Counted from the first letter of the stretch, positions 35,349-44,702 are shown. The stretch is DNA of 59,824 nucleotides from Acetivibrio sp. MSJd-27 (GCF_018918095.1 NZ_JAHLPV010000014.1:1-59824), one strand, 5' to 3'. The notes: generated by a model from the letters alone, not told the origin. Made by a program: numbers and translations.

Positions 35349-35404
35349 CCAAAACGGCTACCGTGCAGAACATTTGTGAGTTTTTGCACGGCAGCCGTTT
35401 TTTA
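35348..35404 (+). terminator. Bidirectional terminator between parC-like and degV genes
   Basis: AAAACGGCT-CCGTGCA and TGCACGG-AGCCGTTTT form a long stem with T runs on both strands, serving the convergent genes on each side. Confidence 0.88.
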
Positions 35405-35414
35405 TCAGCTGATT

Positions 35415-36302
35415 CTACTCATACAACTTATAATCTTTTCCCGAGAATACGATACCTACGGTTTGCGGACCGGCGTTGTTGCAGATAGCACATCCCAATC
35501 TGCCTTCAAAAACAGCTGCTGGATTCAGCTTTTCAGTCACCTCTCTCCGAAGCCGTTCTATCACATTTTCGGGTACATCGCCAAGGAGCAGAACAATCTC
35601 CTGGTTTTCCAGATCCACAGCCTCCGCCTTGACATTTTCAATCAGCTTGGCGATGGCGGATTTTTCACCGCGGCATTTATTGTAGACATCAACACTGCCG
35701 TTTCCTGCCGCCATGATGGGCTTTAAACCCAGTGCCTCCCCGACAATCGCCGCTGTCACGGAGATTCTGCCGCTTTTGCGGGCAAATTTGAGGGTCGAAA
35801 TATAGGCATAACAATGGGAATGGGTCAAGCGATCTTTCAGGAAGGCCACAATTTCGGAAAAGGATTTTCCTTGCTGCGCCATTTCTGCCGCCAGCATAAC
35901 CGGACGACCATAACAGAAGGTATAGGTATGAGAATCGATAATTTCAAAAATGATTTTATCCTTGCCGTGAGCCTCCTCAAACAGGGAAACGGCAAGATGT
36001 GCACTGTTGAACGTTCCGCTTCCCGCAGCATTGATTGTGGTCAGAATAATATGAGTATAGCCTTCCTCCCATGCTTTTTCATAAACAGCCAGGAACTGAG
36101 GCGGTGTAATTTGTGCAGTGGTGGGAAGTTCTTCGCATTCATTCAGTACAGAGAAAAAATCCTCTTTACTGATGTCGTAAGTTTCACGGTAGGATTTTCC
36201 CTGATAACTGATTGTGACGGGGATTAGCTCAATGTTTAGCCTCTGTGCCTCTTCCAGTTCAATATCTGACGGTGTATCCACCATGATTTTTATCTTTTCC
36301 AT
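35415..36302 (-). CDS. DegV family fatty-acid-binding protein
   Basis: A 295-residue DegV protein that binds a single fatty acid, often acting as partner of a fatty acid kinase (FakB-like). The family motifs are MVDTPSDIELEEAQ at the N-terminus, LPTTAQITPPQF (about residue 57) and the C-terminal LLLGDVPENVIERL. The VDSSSDL loop of typical FakB proteins appears here as VDTPSDI, so the second serine is not conserved. FakA is not in the window. GAGTCC lies upstream of the ATG. The gene is monocistronic. Confidence 0.9.
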   Translation of the reverse strand: MEKIKIMVDTPSDIELEEAQRLNIELIPVTISYQGKSYRETYDISKEDFFSVLNECEELPTTAQITPPQFLAVYEKAWEEGYTHIILTTINAAGSGTFNSAHLAVSLFEEAHGKDKIIFEIIDSHTYTFCYGRPVMLAAEMAQQGKSFSEIVAFLKDRLTHSHCYAYISTLKFARKSGRISVTAAIVGEALGLKPIMAAGNGSVDVYNKCRGEKSAIAKLIENVKAEAVDLENQEIVLLLGDVPENVIERLRREVTEKLNPAAVFEGRLGCAICNNAGPQTVGIVFSGKDYKLYE

Positions 36303-36553
36303 TTTTCAGGACTCCTTTCAGGGGATTGGGTTAAGCCTTTTATACCATTCATTTGGGTATTATGCAGGGAAAGAGATATTGTGTTCTTCATTTAGTTATA
36401 TTAACATTTTTTCACTTTGATTTCAATCTTTTTCTTGAGCCTATATTTATATATTCCCGTAGAAATGGTTTTTATCAGAAGCAGTAAGCTTGCTATTTTT
36501 TGAATAGAGTGTTAAAATGATGAAAATACTATTTTACTATGAGGAGGAAGCTT

Positions 36554-36922
36554 ATGAAATTTCGTTTTATACACAATAATCTAAATGTATTTGATCTGGA
36601 AAAAAGTTTGGTATTTTATAAAAAGGCCCTTGGACTAACCGAATATAAGCGCAAAGAAGGTGGAGGCGGGGATTTTACGCTGGTATTTTTGGAGGATGGT
36701 ATATCCGGGCATCAGTTGGAGCTTACCTGGCTCAAGGACAGGACAAAGCCGTATAATTTGGGAGATAACGAGATTCATTTGGCTTTCCGGGTGGATGATT
36801 TCCAGAAAGCCTATGCTCTGCATAAGGAGATGGGGGTCGTCTGTTATGAGAATAAGGATATGGGACTTTATTTTATCAGCGATCCGGATGGATATTGGAT
36901 AGAAATATTACCTGAGAGATAG
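36554..36922 (+). CDS. Glyoxalase I/VOC family protein
   Basis: 122 residues with a single vicinal-oxygen-chelate domain made of two beta-alpha-beta-beta-beta units. Candidate metal ligands are all present: His in FRFIHNNLNVFDLE, Glu in HQLELTW, His in NEIHLAFRVDDF and Glu in YWIEILPE. The pattern matches lactoylglutathione lyase (GloA) closely, so it probably detoxifies methylglyoxal, but other VOC activities are possible. GAGGAGG precedes the ATG at 36554 at good spacing. An in-frame start at 36539 lacks a site. Confidence 0.9.
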   Translation: MKFRFIHNNLNVFDLEKSLVFYKKALGLTEYKRKEGGGGDFTLVFLEDGISGHQLELTWLKDRTKPYNLGDNEIHLAFRVDDFQKAYALHKEMGVVCYENKDMGLYFISDPDGYWIEILPER

Positions 36923-36966
36923 TCGGTTTTTGCCGAAAAAAGTAGGAAATTTTCGTACAATATTGG

Positions 36967-36999
36967 TTGACTTTTCCATATAAAACATGTTATTATAAT
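36967..36999 (+). promoter_or_regulatory. Promoter of the structured RNA near 37.0 kb
   Basis: TTGACT (36967-36972) and an 18-nt spacer to TATTAT (36991-36996); TATAAT three bases further gives a less usual 21-nt spacer. Either places the start near 37004. Confidence 0.7.
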
Positions 37000-37003
37000 A
37001 CCA

Positions 37004-37205
37004 GAACAATCGTTACTATGGTAATTTAGGAAGGGATAGCGCCTCTTCGATATACCCTCGCTTGGATGTGGTCACGCGTCTGCGAGCGGGCGGGATACAA
37101 TTTATGATCAGACTGCGGGTAACTACCCCCTGTTTCACAGCGCTAAAAGAATTCCCTTAGGATGCTGTATTCCGGGATAAATTTCCTGATGGAAGCCTTA
37201 TCTGT
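37004..37205 (+). ncRNA. ssrS: Structured non-coding RNA, 6S RNA-like
   Basis: A promoter-driven, non-coding transcript. The arms AAGGGATAGCGC (37031-37042) and GCGCTA...TCCCTT (37140-37158) close a long stem with an internal loop. Inside, ATACCCTCGCT and AGCGGGCGGG bracket a central segment (GGATGTGGTCACGCG), and GGGTAACTACCCC forms a small hairpin. A roughly 190-nt hairpin with a large central bubble, its own promoter and no reading frame is the 6S layout. RNase P, tmRNA, SRP and common riboswitch signatures are absent. The family assignment is from shape, not a homology search, so it stays tentative. Confidence 0.45.
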
Positions 37206-37285
37206 TTTTCTGTCAAGGCACACACCTTACACCCACTCTTTTAATGTTATTTTCAAACCATTTACAGAAACGGGTGTGTTAAGTT

Positions 37286-37323
37286 AAGGGACCTCTTTTT
37301 CACCCGAAGAGGTTCCTTTTTTG
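37286..37323 (+). terminator. Terminator downstream of the structured RNA
   Basis: GGGACCTCTT pairs with AAGAGGTTCC and TTTTTTG follows. A CTTACACCC/GGGTGTGTTAAG stem lies just upstream (37226-37283). Between here and 37540 the sequence holds only a 12-bp hairpin GCAAAATTCCTT/AAGGATTTTGC (37368-37398) and no gene. Confidence 0.88.
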
Positions 37324-37545
37324 TGCCTTTTTTAGCCTGCCAGCGTTCATGATAGAACTGCATTCCGAGGCAAAATTCCTTCAATAAGGATTTTGCACCG
37401 TTGTACAGCGATTTAGAGGAAAAATCCACTTCCGCTGAAAAAAAGAAAATGATTCCCCATGCCTGCGGAGACGGAGGCTCCTTCTGAGCATTGTTATTAA
37501 AATTTTATTGCGCAATATCGGACTAAAATTAAGCAACATAAGATA

Positions 37546-37575
37546 TTTACTTTTCAGCACCTCGGCTGATATAAT
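37546..37575 (+). promoter_or_regulatory. Extended -10 promoter of the esterase/GLUG gene
   Basis: TTTACT (37546-37551), an 18-nt spacer, then TG-A-TATAAT (37570-37575). The leader is about 105 nt. Confidence 0.7.
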
Positions 37576-37686
37576 ATTCTTAACATTTTAGTTGCTTTTG
37601 AACAATAAATGATCCTATTTGGACAGCAGTTCTATTCAAATAGCGTAAATTTAAGGGATAGAAAGAAAACGAAAGGGGAGAAAAAC

Positions 37687-40600
37687 ATGAAAAAAAGTGT
37701 GTTTCAAACAGTAGGAAGGAGAGTGCTGGCGGCAGCGATGTGCCTGCTTATGACATTCACTGCACTGCCATCATTCTATACCGTGCAGGCGAGCGATTAC
37801 CTGTTCTATGATTCTTTTGAAACGTCTTTTACTGATTTGCCCGATGGATGGACCGCGTTTGCCGGCGCAAATAGTGATAATGTGAAAAAGGATACGAGTC
37901 ATTTCACCGACGGAAACAGCAGTGTGCGTTTAACCAGCGGTTCCGGCAGTATGGGAATTCTATCCAAAACGTCGTCAGCAGAACCAGGAAAAGAATATAA
38001 GGCCACGGTTGACGCTTACGTCCACAGCGGGGCAGGCACTGTTTATTTGCTGATGTACGACGCAAATGGAAAAGTGGTTGGCTCACAGTCTGCAGTAAAT
38101 GCCGCTGCCGGGCAATGGAAGGGCATGACGGTAAGTGCGGTTGCGCCGGCAGAGACCTCTTCTGCTGCTTTGCTTTTATATATATGCGAGGGCGCTGCGG
38201 GCGATGTGAGCTATGACAATGCAGTGATTTATCCTGGCGCTGAGCTGACAGTAAGCGGCGCGCTGAATGGTAATCTGGCGTATGGCCGTAAAGTGGAAAC
38301 AGACTTTATATACTATAACGGGCTCACTGGCCCTGTGCGGGCGACGGACGGAGAGTTGTCAACTTCCTTTCTTGCAAACAGCACAGCAAAACAGACCAAA
38401 GCGTACGCCACAGTGGATCTGGGGGCGATAGGCAATATCAATCAGGTGATTGTCTATGAAGATGGTTTTAAAATCAGTCAATTTGATATTGCGGTTTCAA
38501 AAGATAATATCAGCTGGAATATTGTAAAAGGTGAATCCACAGCGGGAGCAAAGAAAATCGTCAATTTCCCGCTTACGGAAGCCAGGTATGTAAAGGTTGA
38601 TGTATTGGAAGCGGAGATCGGTTTTGGCTTCCGCCAGATAGAGGTATTCAACACCAGCGAAACAGTTACGTTCCCATACGGGGAGCCGCCGGCGTTGGCA
38701 GGCGGGGATTTAAAAACGCCTGAAATCGCTTCGGAGATACCGTATACAAAAGAAAACTTTCACATTTATCTGTGTCTGGGACAATCCAATATGGTTGGTG
38801 CAGATGAAGTGCTTGCTGAGGATAGAGTGCGGACGGAGGGCGCTTATCTCTTCAACAGTGCCGGTCAATGGGAATATGCGCAGCCGGGGCTGGGACAAAT
38901 GCAAGGCTATAACCGTTATACCACGGTCAGCATTGACAATACGGATCCCACCGCTGAAATTGCAGGGATGAGTCCGGCGCATTCTTTCACCAGAACGATA
39001 GCGGCAAATGTGCCTGACAGTATCGGCGTTGGAATTGTATGTCAATCTGTTGGCGGGACCAGCATTGACCAATGGCAGAAGGGATCCGGAACGCAGCTTT
39101 ACGAGCGGGCGGTTGCCAGAGCACAGGCTGCAATCGCAAGCGGTGGTACGCTAAAGGGGATCCTCTGGGCGCAGGGCGAAGCCTGCGCATCCAGGGATGA
39201 CTATCTGACTTTGCTGAATAAGATAGCAGAGGGTATGCGAAGCGAGCTTGGGGTCGCCGCTGAGGAGGTTCCCTTTATTGCAGCCTCCTATCCTTTGCAG
39301 AGAGCCGCTCAAAATGAAAATATTGCGAAAATTGCCACTGTCGTGGAAAACTCCGATTTTATCAGCAGCAAAGGAACCGTTATTTTTGATACGGTTCATT
39401 TTACAGCAGATTCCCAGCGCTTGCGCGGCGTCCGTTTTGCGGAAAAGATACTGTCCAAGGTATATGGAATCCAGAAAAGCGAACGTGAATTATATCAGAT
39501 GATTTATCATGAGGATATCGGAGAAGAGGAAGTTGATGTTCCTGTCACACCGGAAGCTTTTACCAAGGGAAGCGGCACGGCGGGAGATCCCTATGAGGTC
39601 GGCACAATCGGTCAGCTTTACAATGTAAAAAATTTCTCCAGTGCACATTTCAAACAGACTAAGGATATTGAAGAACCTTTCAGCGAGCCGATTCCGACTT
39701 TCTCCGGAACCTATGACGGGCAAGGATACAGTATTAATCTGAAAATTGACACCAACGTCTCCACCGGTTTTGTCACACAATTGCAGGCGGGCGGCGTGCT
39801 GAAAAATATCGTCACCAAGGGCACCGTGTGTTCAAGCGCTACCGCCGGCGGCGTAGGAGCATTGGCGGGAAGCACCTCCGGACAGGTCAATATACTCAAC
39901 TGTGTCAATTATGCGGCGGTTTCCGAGGGCAGCAGAATGGGTGGCTTGGTCGGAATTCTCAACGCTTCGGCAACCATGACAGGCTGCAAAAACTACGGGA
40001 GCGTGACAAACAGCGTGGCAGGCAGAGGGATGTATGTGGGCGGTTTGATCGGGTATGGTAATTCCAATCTTGTGACTGCATGCGCCAATTTCGGCACGGT
40101 GTCCTCCGGTGATCAGGTTGGAGGGATCATCGGGCAATTAAATATCAATAGTGGTATGCTTTCAGCCTGTTACAACATGGGAGCGGTCGAGGCTACAGGC
40201 ACTTCCGGAAATGCCGGAGGAATTGCCGGCATGCTCCGAAACGGAGTGCTTTCTCAGTGCTATAATTTGGGAACGGTAACAGGAGCAACCTCGGCGGGCA
40301 TCTCTGTCTTCTATGCGACGGCTACTGTGGCTCGCACCTATATCGAATATAGCTATAATCTGGATTCTGCTCCTTTCTATGTATCGAGCAATACATCCCT
40401 TACTGCAAAAGATAGCTATCAGTTCCAGACGGGATCCCTTACGCAGCAAACGGGGGTTACTCTTCTCGACTTGAACGGGATGAGGAACTTAACCGCTGCC
40501 CAGCTGGGCGATTCCTCGGGCGCGGTTTGGAATACGGAAACCTCTTTCCCGACTTTGATCGCCAATCCTCAGACAGAAGCCTATGATCTGTGGAATGTGA

Positions 40601-42687
40601 CCTTTGTAAAAGACGGAAATGGAACCATATCTTTCACCGAACCCATGGAGGTAAAGGGAGGTACCATCCTGAACATACAAATTACGCCTGATGCCGGTCA
40701 AATCATTGAGAGCATTAAAATAAATGGGATACCGGCAGAAAACGTTTCAGCTGGGGAACAGCTTTTCCGAACCCCGGCAATCATGGCGGATACAGAAATT
40801 CTCGTAACATTCAGAGGTCCTGCACTGTCCTTGACAGTGGATAATAATGAAGGCATCCGCAGAATCTATTTTGCAGGAGATGCTGAAGCTTATAGCCTGT
40901 ACGTTTACACAGGATCAGAACGGCCGTCCGCACCGGTTGCTACAGACGTCAAGTCGGGCCATGATATCTCCCCCTACCTTACCGAGACAGTCCAATACAA
41001 GGCGGTTATCGCGGCGGTGGAAGGCGGAAAGGAAATCAACTACAGCGCGCCGGCAGATGTGGACGCAAGATTCTTCTATGGCGAAGGAACCCAGAGTGAT
41101 CCCTTCCGGATAAAAAACATTGGGCATCTGAATAATGTAAGGGAGCTTCCGGACAAATATTTTGAACAGATTGCGGATATTGAGGATGAATTTACAACGC
41201 CCATTTCTGTGTTCTCCGGCACATATGACGGAAAAGGGCATAGCATCAATCTGGGAATTGATACCAATACTTCCGCAGGTTTGATTGCCACGGCACAGGC
41301 AGGTTGTGTGCTGAAAAATATTGTCACTAAGGGGAGTGTGAAATCGACCGCCGATACAGGGGCGCTGATCGGCACCACCGTGAATAGGGAAGCGGTCACG
41401 ATTTCGGACTGTGTGAACCATGCAGAGATTTCCGGAACCAGCAATGCAATCGGCGGTTTGGTCGGCAGACTGAATGCAGCGACAACCATGACGAAATGTA
41501 AAAACTACGGAAACGTAACAGGCAGCACCTATGTTGGAGGTCTTGTGGGTGTGAATGCATCTACGCTTATGACCGCTTGCGCGAATTTCGGGACGGTCTC
41601 TGCTTCCGATCAGGTCGGCGGGCTGATAGGACAGCACAGTTCCACTGGCAAGGTTACAGCGAGTTATAATGCGGGAACGGTTCAAGCATCCGGTTCTTCC
41701 GGTAAGGCAGGAGGAATCGCAGGAATGATTCGCAACGGAGCGATATCCCAGTGCTATAATCTGGGAAGTGTAACAGGAACAAATGCGATGGGAATCTCCG
41801 GTTATTTTGATAGCCGTGCACAGGCTTCTATCTCCTATATCGAATACAGTTATAACTTGGATTCCACCCCCTTGTATATCACGATTCAGGATGATCTGGC
41901 TGCAAGGGATAGCTATCAGCTCAGCTCTGAAACTCTTCCGTCAGCCGGAGGCGTTACCTATCTTGGACTAAATGCAATGAAAGCACTGACGGCGGTTCAG
42001 CTGGGTGATTCAACCGGAACGGTTTGGAACACGGAAACCTTCTTCCCCACCTTGAAGGAGAACCCGCAGGAGGAACCCTTCAACATGTGGGAGATCACCG
42101 TCAATCACAATAGCGGAGGGACAGTTGACTTGTCTGGAACAGCTTATGTGAGAGAAGGGGCGGTAAAAGAGGTGACAATCACTCCGGATACCGGTTATGA
42201 GATCGAATCCATTTACTACGGCGATGTTCCAGTCTGCTTTGGCTCCGGAGAAGTTGTAGTATACGCTACGCCGGCGATCACCGAATCAAAGGTGGTAACC
42301 GTTAACTTTGCGCCGTCGGCCGCCGAACCGAATATTAAAATGACTCCTTTTGTCTATACAGGGGCGGATAATGACGATGCTCCAATCGGTGTGACCTTCT
42401 CGGCGGCGAGGGAACAGATTGGAAGTTATACGCGTACGGAATTTGGTATGCTGCTGGCAGTGGACGCAAACAGCCTGAAAGATGAGAATCTGCATTTGGG
42501 CAATTACTGGACAGCCAAGGGGATCGCAGCCCCCCGCTATGACGGTCTGTTCGGAATCAAGTTCAGAGGGGATGCAATCCAAGCGGGGATCGCTTATTAT
42601 GCCCGTCCTTATGCAATCTATCAGAGCGTAGATATCACGAAAGTGGTATACGGCGATATTATCGAATTTGTACCGCAGGGAAAATAA
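37687..42687 (+). CDS. Secreted multidomain acetylesterase with CBMs, two GLUG modules and shared C-terminal domain
   Basis: 1666 residues from the ATG at 37687 (AAGGGGAG 6 nt upstream). Order: signal peptide 1-36; CenC-like carbohydrate-binding module 37-185; F5/8-type (CBM32-like) domain 188-324; SGNH/SASA esterase 355-593; GLUG module 635-930 with an InlB-like repeat to about 1040; a Fn3-like linker; a second GLUG-plus-repeat module 1137-1541; shared C-terminal domain 1551-1666. The esterase keeps the nucleophile motif CLGQSNMVG, the WAQGEA block and the Asp-His motif DTVHF, like CE6 acetylxylan or sialate O-acetylesterases. It likely deacetylates and binds extracellular glycans. No sorting signal is visible. 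Confidence 0.9.
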   Translation: MKKSVFQTVGRRVLAAAMCLLMTFTALPSFYTVQASDYLFYDSFETSFTDLPDGWTAFAGANSDNVKKDTSHFTDGNSSVRLTSGSGSMGILSKTSSAEPGKEYKATVDAYVHSGAGTVYLLMYDANGKVVGSQSAVNAAAGQWKGMTVSAVAPAETSSAALLLYICEGAAGDVSYDNAVIYPGAELTVSGALNGNLAYGRKVETDFIYYNGLTGPVRATDGELSTSFLANSTAKQTKAYATVDLGAIGNINQVIVYEDGFKISQFDIAVSKDNISWNIVKGESTAGAKKIVNFPLTEARYVKVDVLEAEIGFGFRQIEVFNTSETVTFPYGEPPALAGGDLKTPEIASEIPYTKENFHIYLCLGQSNMVGADEVLAEDRVRTEGAYLFNSAGQWEYAQPGLGQMQGYNRYTTVSIDNTDPTAEIAGMSPAHSFTRTIAANVPDSIGVGIVCQSVGGTSIDQWQKGSGTQLYERAVARAQAAIASGGTLKGILWAQGEACASRDDYLTLLNKIAEGMRSELGVAAEEVPFIAASYPLQRAAQNENIAKIATVVENSDFISSKGTVIFDTVHFTADSQRLRGVRFAEKILSKVYGIQKSERELYQMIYHEDIGEEEVDVPVTPEAFTKGSGTAGDPYEVGTIGQLYNVKNFSSAHFKQTKDIEEPFSEPIPTFSGTYDGQGYSINLKIDTNVSTGFVTQLQAGGVLKNIVTKGTVCSSATAGGVGALAGSTSGQVNILNCVNYAAVSEGSRMGGLVGILNASATMTGCKNYGSVTNSVAGRGMYVGGLIGYGNSNLVTACANFGTVSSGDQVGGIIGQLNINSGMLSACYNMGAVEATGTSGNAGGIAGMLRNGVLSQCYNLGTVTGATSAGISVFYATATVARTYIEYSYNLDSAPFYVSSNTSLTAKDSYQFQTGSLTQQTGVTLLDLNGMRNLTAAQLGDSSGAVWNTETSFPTLIANPQTEAYDLWNVTFVKDGNGTISFTEPMEVKGGTILNIQITPDAGQIIESIKINGIPAENVSAGEQLFRTPAIMADTEILVTFRGPALSLTVDNNEGIRRIYFAGDAEAYSLYVYTGSERPSAPVATDVKSGHDISPYLTETVQYKAVIAAVEGGKEINYSAPADVDARFFYGEGTQSDPFRIKNIGHLNNVRELPDKYFEQIADIEDEFTTPISVFSGTYDGKGHSINLGIDTNTSAGLIATAQAGCVLKNIVTKGSVKSTADTGALIGTTVNREAVTISDCVNHAEISGTSNAIGGLVGRLNAATTMTKCKNYGNVTGSTYVGGLVGVNASTLMTACANFGTVSASDQVGGLIGQHSSTGKVTASYNAGTVQASGSSGKAGGIAGMIRNGAISQCYNLGSVTGTNAMGISGYFDSRAQASISYIEYSYNLDSTPLYITIQDDLAARDSYQLSSETLPSAGGVTYLGLNAMKALTAVQLGDSTGTVWNTETFFPTLKENPQEEPFNMWEITVNHNSGGTVDLSGTAYVREGAVKEVTITPDTGYEIESIYYGDVPVCFGSGEVVVYATPAITESKVVTVNFAPSAAEPNIKMTPFVYTGADNDDAPIGVTFSAAREQIGSYTRTEFGMLLAVDANSLKDENLHLGNYWTAKGIAAPRYDGLFGIKFRGDAIQAGIAYYARPYAIYQSVDITKVVYGDIIEFVPQGK
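39592..40812 (+). repeat. First copy of an intragenic 1.2-kb duplication
   Basis: Encodes the first GLUG-plus-InlB-like module (residues about 635-1040). It parallels 41098-42312 segment by segment, for example FSGTYDGQGYSINLKIDTN here against FSGTYDGKGHSINLGIDTN there, and LKNIVTKGTV against LKNIVTKGSV. The offset between copies is about 1506 bp. Confidence 0.85.
41098..42312 (+). repeat. Second copy of the intragenic duplication
   Basis: Encodes residues about 1137-1541. The order of GLUG repeats, the IEYSYNLDS block and the AVQLGDSTGTVWNTET block match the first copy. Diverged codons show the duplication is not recent. Confidence 0.85.
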
Positions 42688-42788
42688 GATGAAAGGTTAG
42701 AGCGTTCTTAAGCATTAGAGAGTCGAAACGGATAAGCCCCTGCTTCTTTCAGCGTGGAATATAAATATAGAACCGTGCGGCATGCAAA

Positions 42789-42848
42789 ACGCCTCATTTG
42801 TCTGACTAAGTATACATACTTTTCTGACAAATGAGGCGCTTTTTTGCG
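42789..42848 (+). terminator. Terminator after the esterase/GLUG gene
   Basis: AACGCCTCATTTGTC and GACAAATGAGGCG form a 13-bp stem with a long loop, followed by CTTTTTTG. Confidence 0.88.
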
Positions 42849-42954
42849 GGACAGCAGAGCGGGATTACAACGAAATTTTTCCTGTGAAAACCATATTGAA
42901 TTCAGCTCCTAATTCTTATACAATGCGCTGTGCTGGAGCATCGGAGCAAAACAC

Positions 42955-44514
42955 TTATTCCGGTGCGCACGCAAGTGTGTTTATCCTTTCACGTGTTTTC
43001 CATTCGCTGTTTAAATCGGTGATAAGGATGAGATAGTCACCCTCCTGAATAATGGTGTCTCCCTTTGGAATGATTTCAGTTTCCATTCGCTTGATGGACA
43101 GCAGAAGACTTCTTCTGGGCCATTTGATTTCCTTTACCTGTTTTCCTGCGATTTTGCTTCCGTGCTGTACAATCGTATCGATAAGGATTTTTTTACTATG
43201 CTCCTCCTTCTCCGGCAGGATATTCTTTGTTTTCAAAAGGTTTTCCAGCAATGATTCATAAACAGGAGCGCTTTTTAACAGATCTGCAACAATATATGCC
43301 GTAATGGAAACTACGGTCAGAGATAGAAGATGATGCAGAGAACCAGTCATTTCGGTGATTAAAATAATTCCTGTGATTGGTGCTCGGACGATGGCTGTGA
43401 AATATCCTGCCATAGCTAATATCACAAAGTTAAAAAACAAATTTTGAGAAAAGCCCAGCCAGTGAACCGAAACACTTCCGAAGATGGCGCCTATGGTGCC
43501 GCCAATAATCAGAAGAGGAAAGAAAATACCACCGGGCGAGCCCGAGCCGAAGCTTATCATGGAGAAGAGAAATTTCACCAGAAGCAGTAAAAAGAGCATG
43601 AAGATCCCGGTTGACAGATTGAATTGTGAGATGATTTCATGGCCGCCGCAGAGAACGGAGGGAAACGTGAGACCAAGAATGCCTGCCAGAATAAAAGGAA
43701 TCAGAGGCCGTTTGTCCTGAGGAAGCAGTTTTCTGTATAATCTTTGCGTTGCCAGCAGAACTTTATTGTAAAAAGCGCCTGCGGCACCAAGGACAGCGCC
43801 TAAGAGCAGAAGGATCCAGTAGGAAGAAAGAGGAATCATTCCTACCTCCGGAAACTGAAACACGTGTTCCATTCCAAATACATTCTTGGCTACAAAATCC
43901 GCCGCCACCGCCGCCGCCATTGTGGAGAGAAGGATCAGGGGAGAAAAATATTTGAAAATTTCCTCCAGCGCGAACACGACACCCGCCAACGGAGCGTTAA
44001 AGGCGGCAGAAAGTCCGGCGCTGGCACCGCTTGCTATCAAAACCTTTTTCTCCATCCTAGTAGCCTTCACTTTTTTTGTGACGCCCTCCGCGACACAGGC
44101 ACCCAGCTGCACAGACGGTCCTTCCCGGCCAAGAGACAAGCCGCCGAGGATGGCGACGGTACCTCCGATAAATTTGAGACAGAGGGTGCCAAACCAGGTA
44201 TCCTTGATGTAACCCATCATAATTCCTTTTACCTGGGGAATGCCGCTGCCGCTTATCATATCATTCTTTTTGACCATCTTTCCCACCGCGATCCCCATAA
44301 CAATGAGCAGAGTCATCCAGACAGGAAACCAGATAAGATGTTCTCTCAGAAAACGGCAAATGAGAAAAGCCAGTTTTTCCGCGTAATTCAAAACAGCACG
44401 GTATCCTACAACCACCAGCCCCGATAAAAGACCGATGAGAATGCTCCACAACAGGACAGAAAGCTTTTTTTCACCCACACTGCCAATTGCTTGATAATTA
44501 TTTTTCATATTCAA
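42955..44514 (-). CDS. ClC-family chloride transporter with C-terminal TrkA-C domain
   Basis: A 519-residue membrane protein with about ten to twelve helices. The three anion-selectivity segments are readable: GSGIPQVKG (about residue 90), GREGPSVQLG (about 130) with the external gating glutamate, and GSPGGIFFPLL (about 335). LEEIFKYFSP supplies a candidate internal proton-path glutamate, so a Cl-/H+ antiporter is more likely than a channel. Residues about 430-510 form a cytoplasmic RCK_C/TrkA-C regulatory domain, common in Firmicute ClC proteins. GGGGTTTTG lies upstream of the ATG. It may aid acid resistance or fluoride/chloride export (inference). Confidence 0.92.
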   Translation of the reverse strand: MNMKNNYQAIGSVGEKKLSVLLWSILIGLLSGLVVVGYRAVLNYAEKLAFLICRFLREHLIWFPVWMTLLIVMGIAVGKMVKKNDMISGSGIPQVKGIMMGYIKDTWFGTLCLKFIGGTVAILGGLSLGREGPSVQLGACVAEGVTKKVKATRMEKKVLIASGASAGLSAAFNAPLAGVVFALEEIFKYFSPLILLSTMAAAVAADFVAKNVFGMEHVFQFPEVGMIPLSSYWILLLLGAVLGAAGAFYNKVLLATQRLYRKLLPQDKRPLIPFILAGILGLTFPSVLCGGHEIISQFNLSTGIFMLFLLLLVKFLFSMISFGSGSPGGIFFPLLIIGGTIGAIFGSVSVHWLGFSQNLFFNFVILAMAGYFTAIVRAPITGIILITEMTGSLHHLLSLTVVSITAYIVADLLKSAPVYESLLENLLKTKNILPEKEEHSKKILIDTIVQHGSKIAGKQVKEIKWPRRSLLLSIKRMETEIIPKGDTIIQEGDYLILITDLNSEWKTRERINTLACAPE

Positions 44515-44620
44515 AACCCCTTTGTGTCAGAACATATCATGAATAAAAATTTCTATTTTATTGTAGCACAGAGAAAAGGGAAAAGCAAACAGATGACAAA
44601 TCGGTTTGCCACTCTGTGTT

Positions 44621-44654
44621 TATGGACAAAAGTCTCATCATACTCTTGTCCATA
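44621..44654. promoter_or_regulatory. Inverted repeat 1 upstream of galT
   Basis: TATGGACAAAAGT and ACTCTTGTCCATA are 13-nt arms with a single mismatch and an 8-nt centre. It lies just upstream of the gal promoter and looks like a repressor or activator operator. Confidence 0.6.
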
Positions 44655-44658
44655 AATA

Positions 44659-44681
44659 TGATACAAATTCGGGTTGTATCA
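44659..44681. promoter_or_regulatory. Inverted repeat 2 overlapping the gal -35
   Basis: TGATACAA and TTGTATCA are perfect 8-nt arms with a 7-nt centre. The right arm covers the TTGTAT -35 element (44674-44679), the position expected for a repressor operator. Confidence 0.62.
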
Positions 44682-44702
44682 GGGAGGGAAAAAAGCTATG
44701 AT
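44674..44702 (+). promoter_or_regulatory. Probable galTK promoter
   Basis: TTGTAT (44674-44679), a 17-nt spacer, TATGAT (44697-44702), about 55 bp upstream of the galT ATG. Confidence 0.6.

Noticed and set aside
37004-37205. FMN, cobalamin, SAM or ydaO riboswitch in the 37.0-kb RNA
   Set aside because: None of their conserved core strings are present, and the RNA ends in its own terminator 360 bp before the next start.
42985-43002. A parS-like sequence TTTCACGTG upstream of the ClC stop
   Set aside because: Only half of the 16-bp palindrome matches, and it lies inside a coding sequence far from the ParB-like gene.
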